Shown here piece after piece: positions 36,260-49,786 of a DNA stretch of 64,000 nucleotides (positions are counted from its first letter, which is position 1; each line of letters starts with the position of its first letter). The stretch is from positions 23,751 to 87,750 of the forward strand of contig JACPOA010000008.1 of assembly GCA_016185205.1 (NCBI GenBank), given 5' to 3'. A program made the position numbers and the translations under genes. This stretch comes from Hyphomicrobiales bacterium (GTDB taxonomy: Bacteria > Pseudomonadota > Alphaproteobacteria > Rhizobiales > Xanthobacteraceae). The notes below the pieces were generated by a model, which saw only the letters and a program-made list of their open reading frames with translations, searched no databases and was not told where the DNA came from.

Positions 36260-36268
36260 GAAGAAGAG

Positions 36269-37489
<1,221 letters not shown>

Positions 37490-37678
37490 TCATGCCGCTA
37501 CGGTCACGATTGCCCCTGTCGTAATGCCCGAGGCCGAGTCCAGCAAGGGGCCCTTTGTTGAAGAAAATCGATGGCAGATATCTACTTCCGCTATCGGTCG
37601 CGGCCCCCCGAAGCCGTCTGCAAACCTTAGGCTTCGGCGGCCTTCTCGGGACCGGGTTAACCGGGGGGCAACCGTCAG

Positions 37679-38656
37679 ATGATACCCACCTCCATCATGA
37701 CATTGGACCGGGCCGGATTACGCCAGTTGGATGGCCTCATCTGGGCGATGATCGCCGCGGTTGCGGCTGCCGTCCTGGCCTCCCTTGTGCTGTCCGATTT
37801 CCGCTTGGTGTGGGCCTCGTTTCTGGCACCCGCCACGACCACCTCGGTGTTTGCCGCCGGGCAATGGTTCTACCAGACACGCCGACCCGACCCCCGGCTT
37901 GCCGCCGCCCTCGGCAGCACCGCGCAGCTCGTCGCCTTTTCGGCGGTGGGCGCGCCGCTCTCCTATCTCGCCGCCAGCCTGAATTTCCCGCTCTACGATC
38001 ACTGGTTCGAAGCCGCCGACAAGGTGTTCGGACTCGACTGGTTCGGGCTGTTCGACTGGCTCAAAGGGCACGCTACCGCCGGCTTCCTGTTGCGGCTGGT
38101 CTATATCAGCCTGATGCCGCAGACTTTGGTGGTGATCCTGGCCCTATCGTTGGCCGGGCACTTCGCCGCGCTGCGGATTTTCGTGCTCGCCTTCGTGTTC
38201 ACCGTGCTGGTGACGATCGCGATATCTGCTTTCTGGCCGGCGCAGGGCGTCTGGCTGCTGCATGGCATGACCGCTTCCGACGGCCTGAGCCTGCCGGTCA
38301 GCGCCACGAGCTGGCCGGTGTTCCTCGGTCTGCGCGACGGCACGTTCCGGCTGCTGATGGCCGGCGGCGCGGAAGGCATCATTACCTTCCCTAGCCTGCA
38401 TTCGGCGCTCGCGCTGATTCTCGCCGTCGCGTTTTGGCCGCTGCCGGTACTGCGGTGGATCGGCGTCGGCCTGAATACGATCATGATGGTGTCGATCCCG
38501 ATCGACGGCTCGCATTATTTCACCGACATACTGGCGGGCATTGGCATTGCGGTGGCCTGCCTGTTAGCCGCGCGCGCGATGGTACAGCGCGCAAACCAGC
38601 CACGTCCGGCGCTGGCGGCAACGCCACTTCAGGAACTAGCCACCCCCTCCCGCTAG
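37679..38656 (+). CDS. PAP2-superfamily membrane phosphatase-like protein
   Basis: 325 residues with about seven membrane helices. The PAP2 catalytic motifs are recognisable: ITFPSLHSALAL near residue 237 (PSxH motif 2) and DGSHYFTDILAG near residue 280 (SHxxxD motif 3), while the first KxxxxxxRP motif is not obvious. Members dephosphorylate lipid phosphates such as phosphatidate or undecaprenyl pyrophosphate, or transfer inositol phosphates. ATG 37679 follows a G-rich GGGGGG. No operon partner. Confidence 0.75.
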   Translation: MIPTSIMTLDRAGLRQLDGLIWAMIAAVAAAVLASLVLSDFRLVWASFLAPATTTSVFAAGQWFYQTRRPDPRLAAALGSTAQLVAFSAVGAPLSYLAASLNFPLYDHWFEAADKVFGLDWFGLFDWLKGHATAGFLLRLVYISLMPQTLVVILALSLAGHFAALRIFVLAFVFTVLVTIAISAFWPAQGVWLLHGMTASDGLSLPVSATSWPVFLGLRDGTFRLLMAGGAEGIITFPSLHSALALILAVAFWPLPVLRWIGVGLNTIMMVSIPIDGSHYFTDILAGIGIAVACLLAARAMVQRANQPRPALAATPLQELATPSR

Positions 38657-38727
38657 CGTTCCGCGCCGGCGGCGGTAGAATAGCCGAGAAGAGCCGGGGT
38701 ACCGGCCGCCGCATCAGGGAGCCGCCC

Positions 38728-39544
38728 ATGAAGTTGTCCGCCGAGCAACTGCGTGCGTTTGACGAGCAAGGCTACGCCTTCTTCCCCAATTGCTTCTCCG
38801 AGGACGAGATCGCGCTGCTGCGCCTGGAAGCCGACAAAATCCTCAAGCTCGACCGCCAGGAGGTCTGGCGCGAGAAGTCCGGCGCGCCGCGCACCGCCTT
38901 TGCCGCCCACAAGTTCAACAAGGTGTTCGAGGTCATGGCGCGCCATCCGCGCCTGGTCGAGCCGCTGATGCAGCTGTTCGGCGAAAGCGTCTACGTCCAC
39001 CAGTTCAAGCTCAATGCCAAGGCCGCTTTCGAGGGCGACGTGTGGCAGTGGCACCAGGACTACGGCACCTGGGCGGCGCGACGACATGCCCGAGCCGCGC
39101 GCCATGAACATCGCGATCTTCCTCGACGACGTGCTGCCGATCAACGGCGCGCTGATGATCATCCCGAAGAGCCACAAGCAGGGCGTGCTCGCCGCCGGCC
39201 ACGACAAGACCACCACGTCTTATCCGTTATGGACGCTCGACAAGGAGACGGTGACGCGGCTCGCGCAAGAAGCCGCCGGTCCCGACGGCGTCGGCATCGT
39301 GGCGCCGACCGGCAAGGCCGGCTCGGTACTGATGTTCCGCGGCAATCTGGTGCACGCCTCGCCGCCCAACATCACGCCCTATCCGCGCAAGATCGTGTAC
39401 CTGACGCTGTGCGCGGTCTCCAATCACATCACCAAGTTTACGCGACCGGAATGGATCGCGCACCGCGACTTCACGCCGATCGAGATGGTCGACGACGACG
39501 CGTTGCTGGAATATGCCCGCGTGCACCGGGTAGCGGCGGAATAA
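38728..39544 (+). pseudogene. Phytanoyl-CoA dioxygenase (PhyH) family gene with a frameshift
   Basis: The first part (ATG 38728, AGGGAG upstream) encodes MKLSAEQLRAFDEQGY to WQWHQDYGTWA, including the 2-oxoglutarate/Fe(II) HxD motif HQD. The homologous remainder (MPEPRAMNIAIFLDDVLPINGA, then FRGNLVHASPPN carrying the distal His and ending VHRVAAE at 39544) is in another frame. Reading TGG-GCG then skipping one G at about 39076 gives CGC-GAC-GAC-ATG and restores a single protein of about 271 residues. So one extra G in the GGGCGGCGCG tract (39071-39080) breaks the gene. It may be a true recent mutation or a base-calling error. Confidence 0.8.
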
Positions 39545-39697
39545 AAATAAATTTGCCGTAACCGGCGCGGCGGCAGCTTGCGCGTTTTGCCAAGCGCGCA
39601 AATTTGAAATGCGCGGCACGGCGCGCGGCCCATTCGGCCTTGCTATTGCCGGACTTGTCTTGCCCTATCCGGCGCGACGGCACTAAGAAGGTTCGGG

Positions 39698-40327
39698 ATG
39701 TATACGCTCTATTCGATGCAGCGGTCCGGCAACAGCTACAAGGTCCGCCTGGCGCTGGCCCGGCTCGGCATTCCGTACCGGCTGGTCGAGATCAACATCA
39801 TGCAAGGCGAAAGCCGCACGCCCGAATTCCTCGCCAAGAATCCCAATGCCCAGGTGCCGCTGCTGGAGGTGGCGCCCAATCGCCACCTCGCCGAGTCGAA
39901 CGCCATCCTGTGGTACGTCGCCGGCGGCACCACGCTGGCGCCGGAGGACCGCATCGAGCGCGCCGAGGCGCTGCAATGGATGTTCTTCGAGCAGCACAGC
40001 CTGGAGCCCAATATCGGCGCGGCCTATTTCTGGCTGGCTTTGATCAAGGGCGGGCGCGACCTGCAAAGCCACGCGCTCGAGGACTGGATGGAAAACGGCT
40101 ATCGCGCGCTCGGGGTGATGGAGATGCACCTCGGCAAGTACCCCTATTTCGCCGCCAACCGCTTCACCATCGCCGATATCGCGCTCTATGCCTTCACCAA
40201 CTTGGCGAATCAGTGCGATTTCGAGCTGGAGCGCTATCCGGCGATTCGCGCCTGGCTTGCCCGCGTCGAGGCGGAACCCGGCTATGTGCCGATGGACTGG
40301 CAGCCGCAGCTGGCGGCGGCGCAATAA
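39698..40327 (+). CDS. Glutathione S-transferase family protein
   Basis: 209 residues. Thioredoxin-fold N-terminal domain with YSMQRSGNSYKVRLALARLG, NPNAQVPLLE and LAESNAILWYVA (glutathione-binding SNA motif), followed by the helical domain with RFTIADIALYAF N-cap. Class not certain. Preceded by AAGGTTCGGG; the 153 bases upstream (39545-39697) hold no gene. It is separate from the GSTs at 3411 and 43243 in sequence. Confidence 0.83.
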   Translation: MYTLYSMQRSGNSYKVRLALARLGIPYRLVEINIMQGESRTPEFLAKNPNAQVPLLEVAPNRHLAESNAILWYVAGGTTLAPEDRIERAEALQWMFFEQHSLEPNIGAAYFWLALIKGGRDLQSHALEDWMENGYRALGVMEMHLGKYPYFAANRFTIADIALYAFTNLANQCDFELERYPAIRAWLARVEAEPGYVPMDWQPQLAAAQ

Positions 40328-40479
40328 GTGCGCGCCCTTTCACCTTTCGTTAACCCCGCCGTCACGAAAACGCCACGGTTCATCAACGGCTGCGCCGTAA
40401 TCGGGCCGAACCATTGCCCGGTTCAATAGTTAATACACCACAATCGGATAATCGATTTCCCGGCATAAACGGGTTCATC

Positions 40480-40803
40480 ATGCGCACGCCCCTCGATGGC
40501 TCCGGCTTCACGGCACCGCCCGACCGCGCGCTCGGTCACGAGCGCCGGCGCGTTGCCGTCACCTCGCTGATTGCCAGCGCGGCGCTGGCCTTCGCCACCG
40601 TCGTGGTTGCCACCGTGGTGTCGGTCGGGATTGCGCGCGCCAATGTGGTCGACAACGTGATCGACAACGAAGGCGGACTGTTCGCAGTCGCGCTGCTGCT
40701 CGGCCTGCTGTTCATCGGCATGGGCGGCCTGACCATGCTGACGCTGCCGCACCCCCTGAGCCTGCCCGGCCACAAGTCGAAAAATCCCGAGAATCTGGCC
40801 TAG
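40480..40803 (+). CDS. Small two-helix membrane protein of unknown function
   Basis: 107 residues from ATG 40480. Two hydrophobic segments (about residues 27-53 and 68-90) are separated by a short loop NVVDNVIDNEGG; the N and C termini are polar. I do not recognise a domain. The frame continues upstream to 40414 without support. It is 61 bases upstream of the sugar dehydrogenase gene and may share its transcript. Confidence 0.6.
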   Translation: MRTPLDGSGFTAPPDRALGHERRRVAVTSLIASAALAFATVVVATVVSVGIARANVVDNVIDNEGGLFAVALLLGLLFIGMGGLTMLTLPHPLSLPGHKSKNPENLA

Positions 40804-40864
40804 GGCCCTTCCGGAACTCTTCACCATGACGCACCGTTGGACGAAAGTCGACGGAGCTTTTCGC

Positions 40865-41989
40865 ATGCGCGCGTTTTTCATAGCTGTGCTGCTGGCGGCC
40901 TGCGCGGCAACGGCGCGGGCCGCCGATCCCGTCTTCCCGAGTTCGGCCGGTGACATCGCGATCGAGACCGTCGCGCGCGGTCTGGTGCATCCCTGGTCGC
41001 TCGCCTTCCTGCCCGACGGCCGCATGCTGGTCACCGAGCGGCCCGGCCGCATGCGCATCGTGACGCGCGACGGCACATTGTCCCCGCCGGTCGCCGGCGT
41101 CCCCCCGGTGGTCGCGCGCAGCCAAGCCGGCCTGATGGACGTCGCGCTCGATCGCGGCTTCGCGCAGAACCGCACGCTCTATTTCTGCTTCAATGCCGAT
41201 GCGGGCTTCAACGTCGCGGTCGCCCGCGCGCAGCTCGATGCCGGCACCGCCCCGCGCCTCGACGCGGTGACTATCATCTTCCGCCAACAAGGCCCGCCCT
41301 CGCCCGGCGGCCTCAACGTCGCCTGCCGCATCGCGCAAAGCGCCGACGGCAATTTGTTCGTCGCGCTCGGCGATCATTTCGGACCGCGCGACGAGGCGCA
41401 GAACCTCGCCAACACCATCGGCAAGATCGTGCGCATCAAGCCGGACGGCGCGGTGCCGCCGGACAATCCGTTCGTCGGCCGAGCTGGCGCCAGACCGGAA
41501 ATCTGGTCCACCGGCCACCGCAATCCGCAAGGGCTGGCGTTCAATCCGGCCGGCGGAAAATTATGGGAGCAGGAACACGGGCCACAGGGCGGCGACGAGA
41601 TCAACATCGTCGAGAAGGGCAAGAACTACGGCTGGCCGGTGATCGGCTACGGCATCGACTACAGCGGCGCCCGCATCCACGAGAGCACGCACAAGCCCGG
41701 CATGGAGCAGCCGGTGTGGCACTGGACGCCGTCGATCGCGCCGTCCGGCATGGCCTTCTATACCGGCGATCAGTTCAAGGGCTGGAAGGGCAGCCTGTTT
41801 AATGGCGCGCTGAAATTCCAGTTGCTGTCGCGGCTCACACTCGACGGCGACAAGGTCGTGAAAGAGGAGCGCCTGCTGCAAGGTCTGCGCGAGCGCATCC
41901 GCGACGTGCGGCAAGGGCCGGACGGCGCGCTCTATCTGCTCACCGACAACAGCGCGGGCCGCATTTTGCGCCTGGCGCCGGCGAAGTAG
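40865..41989 (+). CDS. PQQ-dependent sugar dehydrogenase (soluble glucose dehydrogenase/Asd family)
   Basis: 374 residues with a Sec signal peptide (IAVLLAACAATARAADP). The beta-propeller begins LVHPWSLAFLPDGRMLVTERPGRMRIV; family segments include ALGDHFGPRDEAQNLANTIGKIVRI, STGHRNPQGLAF (with the His-Arg pair that contacts PQQ in relatives), EHGPQGGDEINIV and the C-terminal DGALYLLTDNSAGRILRL. It would oxidise aldoses in the periplasm with PQQ; some homologues lack that activity. ATG 40865 is chosen for the signal peptide and its GGAG upstream. Confidence 0.85.
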   Translation: MRAFFIAVLLAACAATARAADPVFPSSAGDIAIETVARGLVHPWSLAFLPDGRMLVTERPGRMRIVTRDGTLSPPVAGVPPVVARSQAGLMDVALDRGFAQNRTLYFCFNADAGFNVAVARAQLDAGTAPRLDAVTIIFRQQGPPSPGGLNVACRIAQSADGNLFVALGDHFGPRDEAQNLANTIGKIVRIKPDGAVPPDNPFVGRAGARPEIWSTGHRNPQGLAFNPAGGKLWEQEHGPQGGDEINIVEKGKNYGWPVIGYGIDYSGARIHESTHKPGMEQPVWHWTPSIAPSGMAFYTGDQFKGWKGSLFNGALKFQLLSRLTLDGDKVVKEERLLQGLRERIRDVRQGPDGALYLLTDNSAGRILRLAPAK

Positions 41990-42082
41990 ATCCGCAGCCC
42001 GTGACGCCGGTCTTGTGCTATTGTTTCGGGCCTGGACGCGAGATTGCAGGGCAGCGCGCCCGCATCGAACCGGGAGCGACCG

Positions 42083-42850
42083 ATGCGCGACACCCACCTG
42101 ATAGCCGCCTGCGCCGCCATGCTGATCGCCGGCCTGCTGCCGGCGGCCGCGCAGAACCAGCCGCGCGGCGCGCCGCAGCCGGCAGCGGCGCGGCCATACA
42201 AGCCAGTTGTCATCACGCCGGCGACGCCGCTGACCGATGCCGCCTTCGACGCCATGCGCAAGCAGCTCGGCGAGGTGGCCAGGCGCAAGGATCGCGCCGC
42301 CCTGGCGCGGCTGGTGGTGGCGCAGGGCCTGTTCTGGCGGCGCGAGAACCGCGACACCGCCGACAAGCGCAAATCGGGCGTCGATAATCTTGCCGCCGCG
42401 CTCGGCCTGAACAACAAGGACGCCGTCGGTTGGGACATGCTCGCCGGCTATGCCGGCGATTCGAGCGCCGCGCCCTCGACCGAGCACAAGGGCGCGTTCT
42501 GCGCGCCGGCCGATCCCGCCTTCAACCGCAAGGATTTCGACGAGCTGATCAAGGCGACGCAGAGCGACCCCAGCGAATGGGGCTATCCGGTGTCGGCCGG
42601 CATCGAGGTGCATGCCGGCCCGCAGGCCAATGCGCCGGTGATCGACACGCTCGGCCTCGCCTTCGTGCGCGTGATGCCGGAGCCCACGCCCACCTCCGCG
42701 GCTTACGTGCGCATCGTCACGCCCAGCGGCAGAGCCGGCTATGTGTCGGTCGACGCCATCGCGCCGGTCGGCAACGATCAACTGTGCTACGTCAAGGACG
42801 GCGACGCCTGGAAGATCGGCGGCTATATCGGCGGCGGCGAGCCGCAATAA
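42083..42850 (+). CDS. Secreted protein with C-terminal SH3-like domain
   Basis: 255 residues with an N-terminal signal peptide (LIAACAAMLIAGLLPAAAQ). The C-terminal half contains PVSAGIEVHAGPQANAPVIDTLGLAFVRV and VRIVTPSGRAGYVSVDAIAP, an SH3b-like fold usually seen in cell-wall or periplasmic proteins. The middle region (about 50-140) is polar with no recognised domain. GGGAGC precedes ATG 42083. Its function is unknown; the 4-base gap to the small cysteine-rich gene suggests co-transcription. Confidence 0.7.
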   Translation: MRDTHLIAACAAMLIAGLLPAAAQNQPRGAPQPAAARPYKPVVITPATPLTDAAFDAMRKQLGEVARRKDRAALARLVVAQGLFWRRENRDTADKRKSGVDNLAAALGLNNKDAVGWDMLAGYAGDSSAAPSTEHKGAFCAPADPAFNRKDFDELIKATQSDPSEWGYPVSAGIEVHAGPQANAPVIDTLGLAFVRVMPEPTPTSAAYVRIVTPSGRAGYVSVDAIAPVGNDQLCYVKDGDAWKIGGYIGGGEPQ

Positions 42851-42853
42851 CCC

Positions 42854-43078
42854 ATGCCCGATCCCGAACAAGCGCCGCTGTCGAAACCGTCCCGCACGCT
42901 CGCCTGCGCGCGCTGCGGCACCGTGTTCGAATGCCGCTCTGCCGGCGGCTGCTGGTGCGCGGCCGAGCCGTACCGGCTGCCGCTCACGGCGGCCGGCGCC
43001 AGCGAGGATTGCCTGTGCCCGGCCTGCCTGCGCAAGGCGGCGGGATGTGCCCCGGACGCGGCGCAGCACGAGCGCTAG
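42854..43078 (+). CDS. Cysteine-rich CWC family protein
   Basis: 74 residues. The pattern CARCGTVFECRSAGGCWC followed by CLCPACL is the CWC signature (two CxxC-like pairs plus the CWC triplet), likely binding a metal ion. The family has no established function. It starts three bases after the SH3-protein stop. Confidence 0.82.
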   Translation: MPDPEQAPLSKPSRTLACARCGTVFECRSAGGCWCAAEPYRLPLTAAGASEDCLCPACLRKAAGCAPDAAQHER

Positions 43079-43242
43079 CGAGGTGGTGCGCCGCAGATCC
43101 GGGGCCCCGATGTCGGTTCCTGAAAGTGCTGGGCCCCGGGTCTGCAGCGCATCACTGCGTGCTGCGCTGCGCCCGGGACACGAGCATTGCATTCGTCTAT
43201 AGAGGGCGCCCGCCAATTCCCCTTCATACGAGACCTGACCCC

Positions 43243-43941
43243 ATGATCGATCTCTACGCGCTGACCTCTCCGAACGTGCAGAAAATCTTCATCATGCTCG
43301 AGGAATGCGAGCTGCCCTACAACACCAAGCTCGTCGACGTATGGAAGGGCGACCAGTTCAGCGCCGAATTCAGCCGGATCAACCCGCTGCAGAAAATCCC
43401 GGCCATCGTCGACAGTGACGGCCCCGGCGGGGCGCCTTACGCCGTGATCGAATCCAGCGCCATCCTGCTCTATCTGGCCGAGAAGACCGGCAAGTTCATT
43501 CCGCACGATCCGGTGCGGCGCTACGACACGCTGCAATGGCTGATGGTGCAGGTGGCCAATATCGGGCCAATGTCGGGCCAGCTCGTGCATTTCAGCAAAT
43601 ACGCGCCGGCCGGCCAGGGCTATGGCCACAGCCGCTATCGCACGCAGGTAAACAAGCTCTACGACGTCTACGAGCAGCGGCTGTCGGCGCATCCTTACGT
43701 CGCCGGCAGCGACTACAGCATCGCCGACATCGCCGCCTTCCCGTGGCTGCGCAATATCGAGCTGCTCGCCATGGATTTGTCGAAGCGCCCGCACGTCAAG
43801 GCCTGGGTCGATAAGCTCAACACCCGCGACGCGGTCAAGCGCGCTTATGCCAAGGTCGCCACCATCAAATCGGTGCGCGACAGCGCCACCGACGACGCCA
43901 AGGACCGCTTCTTCGCCCGCGGCAAATACGCCCAAGTCTAA
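43243..43941 (+). CDS. Glutathione S-transferase family (YghU/YfcG-like disulfide reductase)
   Basis: 232 residues. It begins with YALTSPNVQKIFIMLEE, the TSPNxxK motif typical of the nu-class/YfcG group in place of a catalytic Ser/Tyr/Cys, and continues NPLQKIPAIVD, VIESSAILLYLAEK, then a helical domain with DYSIADIAAFPW. Such proteins reduce disulfides using glutathione. The frame is open far upstream (to 42430) but that part is inside the two previous genes in another frame. Eighteen bases before the ABC-F gene. Confidence 0.83.
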   Translation: MIDLYALTSPNVQKIFIMLEECELPYNTKLVDVWKGDQFSAEFSRINPLQKIPAIVDSDGPGGAPYAVIESSAILLYLAEKTGKFIPHDPVRRYDTLQWLMVQVANIGPMSGQLVHFSKYAPAGQGYGHSRYRTQVNKLYDVYEQRLSAHPYVAGSDYSIADIAAFPWLRNIELLAMDLSKRPHVKAWVDKLNTRDAVKRAYAKVATIKSVRDSATDDAKDRFFARGKYAQV

Positions 43942-43958
43942 ATCAAACGCGAGAAGAA

Positions 43959-45764
43959 GTGGCCCCGCCGCTCATCCAGCTCAAGGACATCGCGCTCACC
44001 TTCGGCGGCACCCCGCTGCTCGACGGCGTCGAGCTGTCGGTGTCGGCGGGCGAGCGCGTCTGCCTGGTCGGGCGCAACGGCTCCGGCAAATCGACGCTGC
44101 TCAAGATCGCCGCCGGGCTGGTCGAGCCCGACCGCGGCAGCCGCTTCATGCAGCCGGGCGCCACCATCCGCTATCTGCCGCAGGAGCCGGATTTCGCCGG
44201 TGCGACCAGCGTGCTCGGCTATGTTGAAGCCGGCCTCGGTCCGCACGACGACCCGCATCTGGCGCGCACCCTCATCGAGCAGCTCGGCCTCACCGGCCGC
44301 GAGGACCCGGCGCATCTGTCCGGTGGCGAAGCGCGCCGGGCGGCCATCGCGCGCGCGCTGGCGCCCTCGCCCGATATTCTTTTGCTCGACGAGCCGACCA
44401 ACCATCTCGATCTGCCGATGATCGAATGGCTGGAGCGCGAACTGTCCGAGCGGCGCTCGGCTCTGGTGACGATCAGCCATGACCGACGCTTTTTGCAGAA
44501 CCTGTCGCGCGTCACGGTCTGGCTCGATCGCGGGCAGACGCGGCGCATCGAGCGCGGCTTCGGCGACTTCGAGGCCTGGCGCGACACGGTGCTGGAGGAA
44601 GAGGAGCGCGAACAGCACAAGCTCGATCGCAAGATCGTCGCCGAGGAGCATTGGCTGCGCTACGGCGTGACCGGCCGGCGCAAGCGCAACGTGAAACGGC
44701 TCGGCACGCTTCAGGAACTTCGGCAGACCCGCAACGATTATCGCGGCGTCGCCGGCAGCGCGGTCGTCACCGCCGCCGAGGCCGCGCAATCCGGCAGCCT
44801 GGTGATCGAGGCCAAGCATCTCAGCAAGGCCTATGACGGCCGCGCGATCGTGACCGATTTCTCCACGCGCATCCGGCGCGGCGACCGCATTGGCATTATC
44901 GGCCCCAACGGCAGCGGCAAGACCACGCTGATCGGCCTGCTCGCCGGCACGCTCGCGCCCGACGGCGGCACGCTGCGGCTCGGCGCCAATCTGGCGATGG
45001 CGACGCTCGAGCAAAAGCGCGACAGCCTCGATCCCAACGCCACGCTGGCCGAGGCGCTGACCGGCGGCCATGGCGACACCGTGATGGTGGGCGACACGCC
45101 GCGCCACGTCATCGGCTACATGCGCGATTTCCTGTTCGCGCCCGAACAGGCGCGCTCACCGCTTTCCGTGCTATCCGGCGGCGAGCGCGGCCGCCTGATG
45201 CTGGCGCTGGCGCTTGCCAAGCCGTCGAACGTGCTGGTGCTCGACGAGCCGACCAACGATCTCGATCTGGAAACGCTCGACGTGCTGGAGGAAATGCTGG
45301 GCGCCTATGCCGGCACCGTGCTGGTGATCAGCCATGACCGCGATTTTCTCGACCGCGTGGTGAGCGGCGTGATCATGCCGGAAGGCAACGGACGCTGGCT
45401 GGAATATGCCGGCGGCTATTCCGACATGCTGGTGCAGCGCGGCGCCGATCTGGCGCGGCTGCCGATCGCCAAAGCGGTTGCGAAAGACAAGTCGGCACCG
45501 CGCGCGCCCTCCGACACGGCGCGCAAGCGCCGGCTCAGCTTCAACGACAAGCACGCGCTCGACACGCTGCCGCAGACGATCGCGGGCTTGCAGGCGACAA
45601 TCCACACGCTGCAGGAGAAGCTGCACGACCCCGACCTTTATGCGCGCGACCGCCAGGCTTTCGACCGGGCATCGAGCGCGCTGGCCGACGCGCTGGCCGA
45701 GCTGGCGGCGGCGGAAGAGAAATGGCTGGCGCTGGAGATTTTGCGCGAGGAGATCGAGGGCTGA
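43959..45764 (+). CDS. ABC-F family ATPase (Uup/EttA type)
   Basis: 601 residues, two ABC domains in tandem with no membrane segment. Domain 1: GRNGSGKST, signature LSGGEARRA, Walker B ILLLDEPTNHLD. A linker of about 80 residues rich in charged residues (EEEEREQHKLDRKIVAEEHWLR) follows, then domain 2: GPNGSGKTT, LSGGERGRL, VLVLDEPTNDLD. The C-terminal extension (about 510-600) is a coiled coil, as in Uup. Such proteins act on ribosomes or nucleic acid rather than transport. GTG start at 43959. Confidence 0.87.
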   Translation: MAPPLIQLKDIALTFGGTPLLDGVELSVSAGERVCLVGRNGSGKSTLLKIAAGLVEPDRGSRFMQPGATIRYLPQEPDFAGATSVLGYVEAGLGPHDDPHLARTLIEQLGLTGREDPAHLSGGEARRAAIARALAPSPDILLLDEPTNHLDLPMIEWLERELSERRSALVTISHDRRFLQNLSRVTVWLDRGQTRRIERGFGDFEAWRDTVLEEEEREQHKLDRKIVAEEHWLRYGVTGRRKRNVKRLGTLQELRQTRNDYRGVAGSAVVTAAEAAQSGSLVIEAKHLSKAYDGRAIVTDFSTRIRRGDRIGIIGPNGSGKTTLIGLLAGTLAPDGGTLRLGANLAMATLEQKRDSLDPNATLAEALTGGHGDTVMVGDTPRHVIGYMRDFLFAPEQARSPLSVLSGGERGRLMLALALAKPSNVLVLDEPTNDLDLETLDVLEEMLGAYAGTVLVISHDRDFLDRVVSGVIMPEGNGRWLEYAGGYSDMLVQRGADLARLPIAKAVAKDKSAPRAPSDTARKRRLSFNDKHALDTLPQTIAGLQATIHTLQEKLHDPDLYARDRQAFDRASSALADALAELAAAEEKWLALEILREEIEG

Positions 45765-45838
45765 CACCTTTCCAGCCGCGCCAGCGCGGATCATAATGCC
45801 GCAATTTTTCGTCCTCCCTCATCCATGAAAGCCCGCCC

Positions 45839-46138
45839 ATGATTTTCGAAATAGCACAGATCGACGTGAAGCCCGGTATGGAGACCGCCTTCGAGACCGG
45901 CGTTAAAAATGCCGCGCCGCTATTCAAGCGCGCCAAGGGCTGCACGGGCATGGCGCTGCAGCGTTCGCACGAGAAGCCGCAGCGCTACCGGCTGGTCGTG
46001 CAATGGGACACGCTGGAGAACCACACCGTCGATTTCCGCGGCTCGCCGGATTTCCAGGAATGGCGCAAGCTGGTCGGTCCCTGCTTCGCCGCGCCGCCCG
46101 AGGTCGAGCATGTGCGCGAGGTGGTGAAGGGATTCTGA
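45839..46138 (+). CDS. Antibiotic-biosynthesis-monooxygenase (ABM) domain protein
   Basis: 99 residues. MIFEIAQIDVKPGMETAFE at the start, AKGCTGMALQRSHEKPQRYRLVVQWDTLENH in the middle, and the conserved QEWRKLVGPCF segment match the dimeric ABM fold. Members are quinone monooxygenases, heme-degrading enzymes or of unknown role; substrate not predictable. Located 63 bases before uvrB. Confidence 0.82.
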   Translation: MIFEIAQIDVKPGMETAFETGVKNAAPLFKRAKGCTGMALQRSHEKPQRYRLVVQWDTLENHTVDFRGSPDFQEWRKLVGPCFAAPPEVEHVREVVKGF

Positions 46139-46201
46139 AGCCGCGGCGCGGCACAGCGGACACCCTTTCCTCGCCTGCGGACTCGCCCCATATTCGAACC
46201 G

Positions 46202-49054
<2,853 letters not shown>

Positions 49055-49057
49055 GCT

Positions 49058-49786
49058 TTAGGGCGATGGATGATCCAGGAACAGTGGAAGGTCAGCATCG
49101 CGGCGTTTTTTCTCTTCTACAGACTCCACCGTTTCTGTCGTGCGCACTCGGAGGTACGCTTCGACGAATTTATCAGTTTCGATACGGAGTTCACCGTCCG
49201 TAAGCCCTTCAAAGTCCTTCCGTTGAAAAACTCGAACGACTCGAACCGCGGATCCATCTTCGGCGGAAAGGTCCACGAATGCCAAAGGCATATCTCGATA
49301 GTCTCTTAATCTGAATATTGACCGCTCAAGGATTGATCCGAATACCGCGCGCGTGAGGTCATCAAACTTGTCGTGCTTCCAGAAACTTGGCCAAAAGAGC
49401 TTCGGAACCGATCCTTCCACAATGACGCCCGGTGGATTCACGGGCACGAGCAGGCCTCGACCAATAGGATAGTATCGCTTGTCGATCATGAGTAACTTGG
49501 CTGGCTTGTAGATGCGGAGGTAATCAGCCAACGCTCGAACAGCCTCTAAATTGCTTTTGCGATTCAGTTCTCCTCGTAGGAGTTCGCAAGCTTTTTCAAT
49601 CATCGCCAATGGAACGCCGAGCCTGATGAGATCGATGATCCATTGCTCTCGCAGCTTCATATAGCTGACAGGCGGCAAGTTGGATAAGCCACGGATCCGC
49701 TTTTCTATTTGACCCGACGTGCCGCCGAGCAAGACACTGAAATGCTGAAGACTTGGAATACGGGTAGGTGATTTCTTCTTAGGCAC
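49058..49786 (-). CDS. Unknown protein paired with a Panacea-domain gene (candidate toxin)
   Basis: 242 residues; I do not recognise a domain. The N-terminal third is helical with a possible helix-turn-helix (KLREQWIIDLIRLGVPLAMI...EKACELLRGE), the middle has VPVNPPGVIVEG and FWPSFWKHDKFDDLTRAV, and the C terminus is charged (EEKKRRDADLPLF). It starts 8 bases inside the upstream Panacea gene, so the two are translationally coupled. In known Panacea-containing toxin-antitoxin loci the partner is a toxin; by analogy this may be one, but that is inference. AT content is higher than in neighbouring genes, suggesting transfer. Convergent with uvrB (3-base gap). Confidence 0.6.
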   Translation of the reverse strand: MPKKKSPTRIPSLQHFSVLLGGTSGQIEKRIRGLSNLPPVSYMKLREQWIIDLIRLGVPLAMIEKACELLRGELNRKSNLEAVRALADYLRIYKPAKLLMIDKRYYPIGRGLLVPVNPPGVIVEGSVPKLFWPSFWKHDKFDDLTRAVFGSILERSIFRLRDYRDMPLAFVDLSAEDGSAVRVVRVFQRKDFEGLTDGELRIETDKFVEAYLRVRTTETVESVEEKKRRDADLPLFLDHPSP

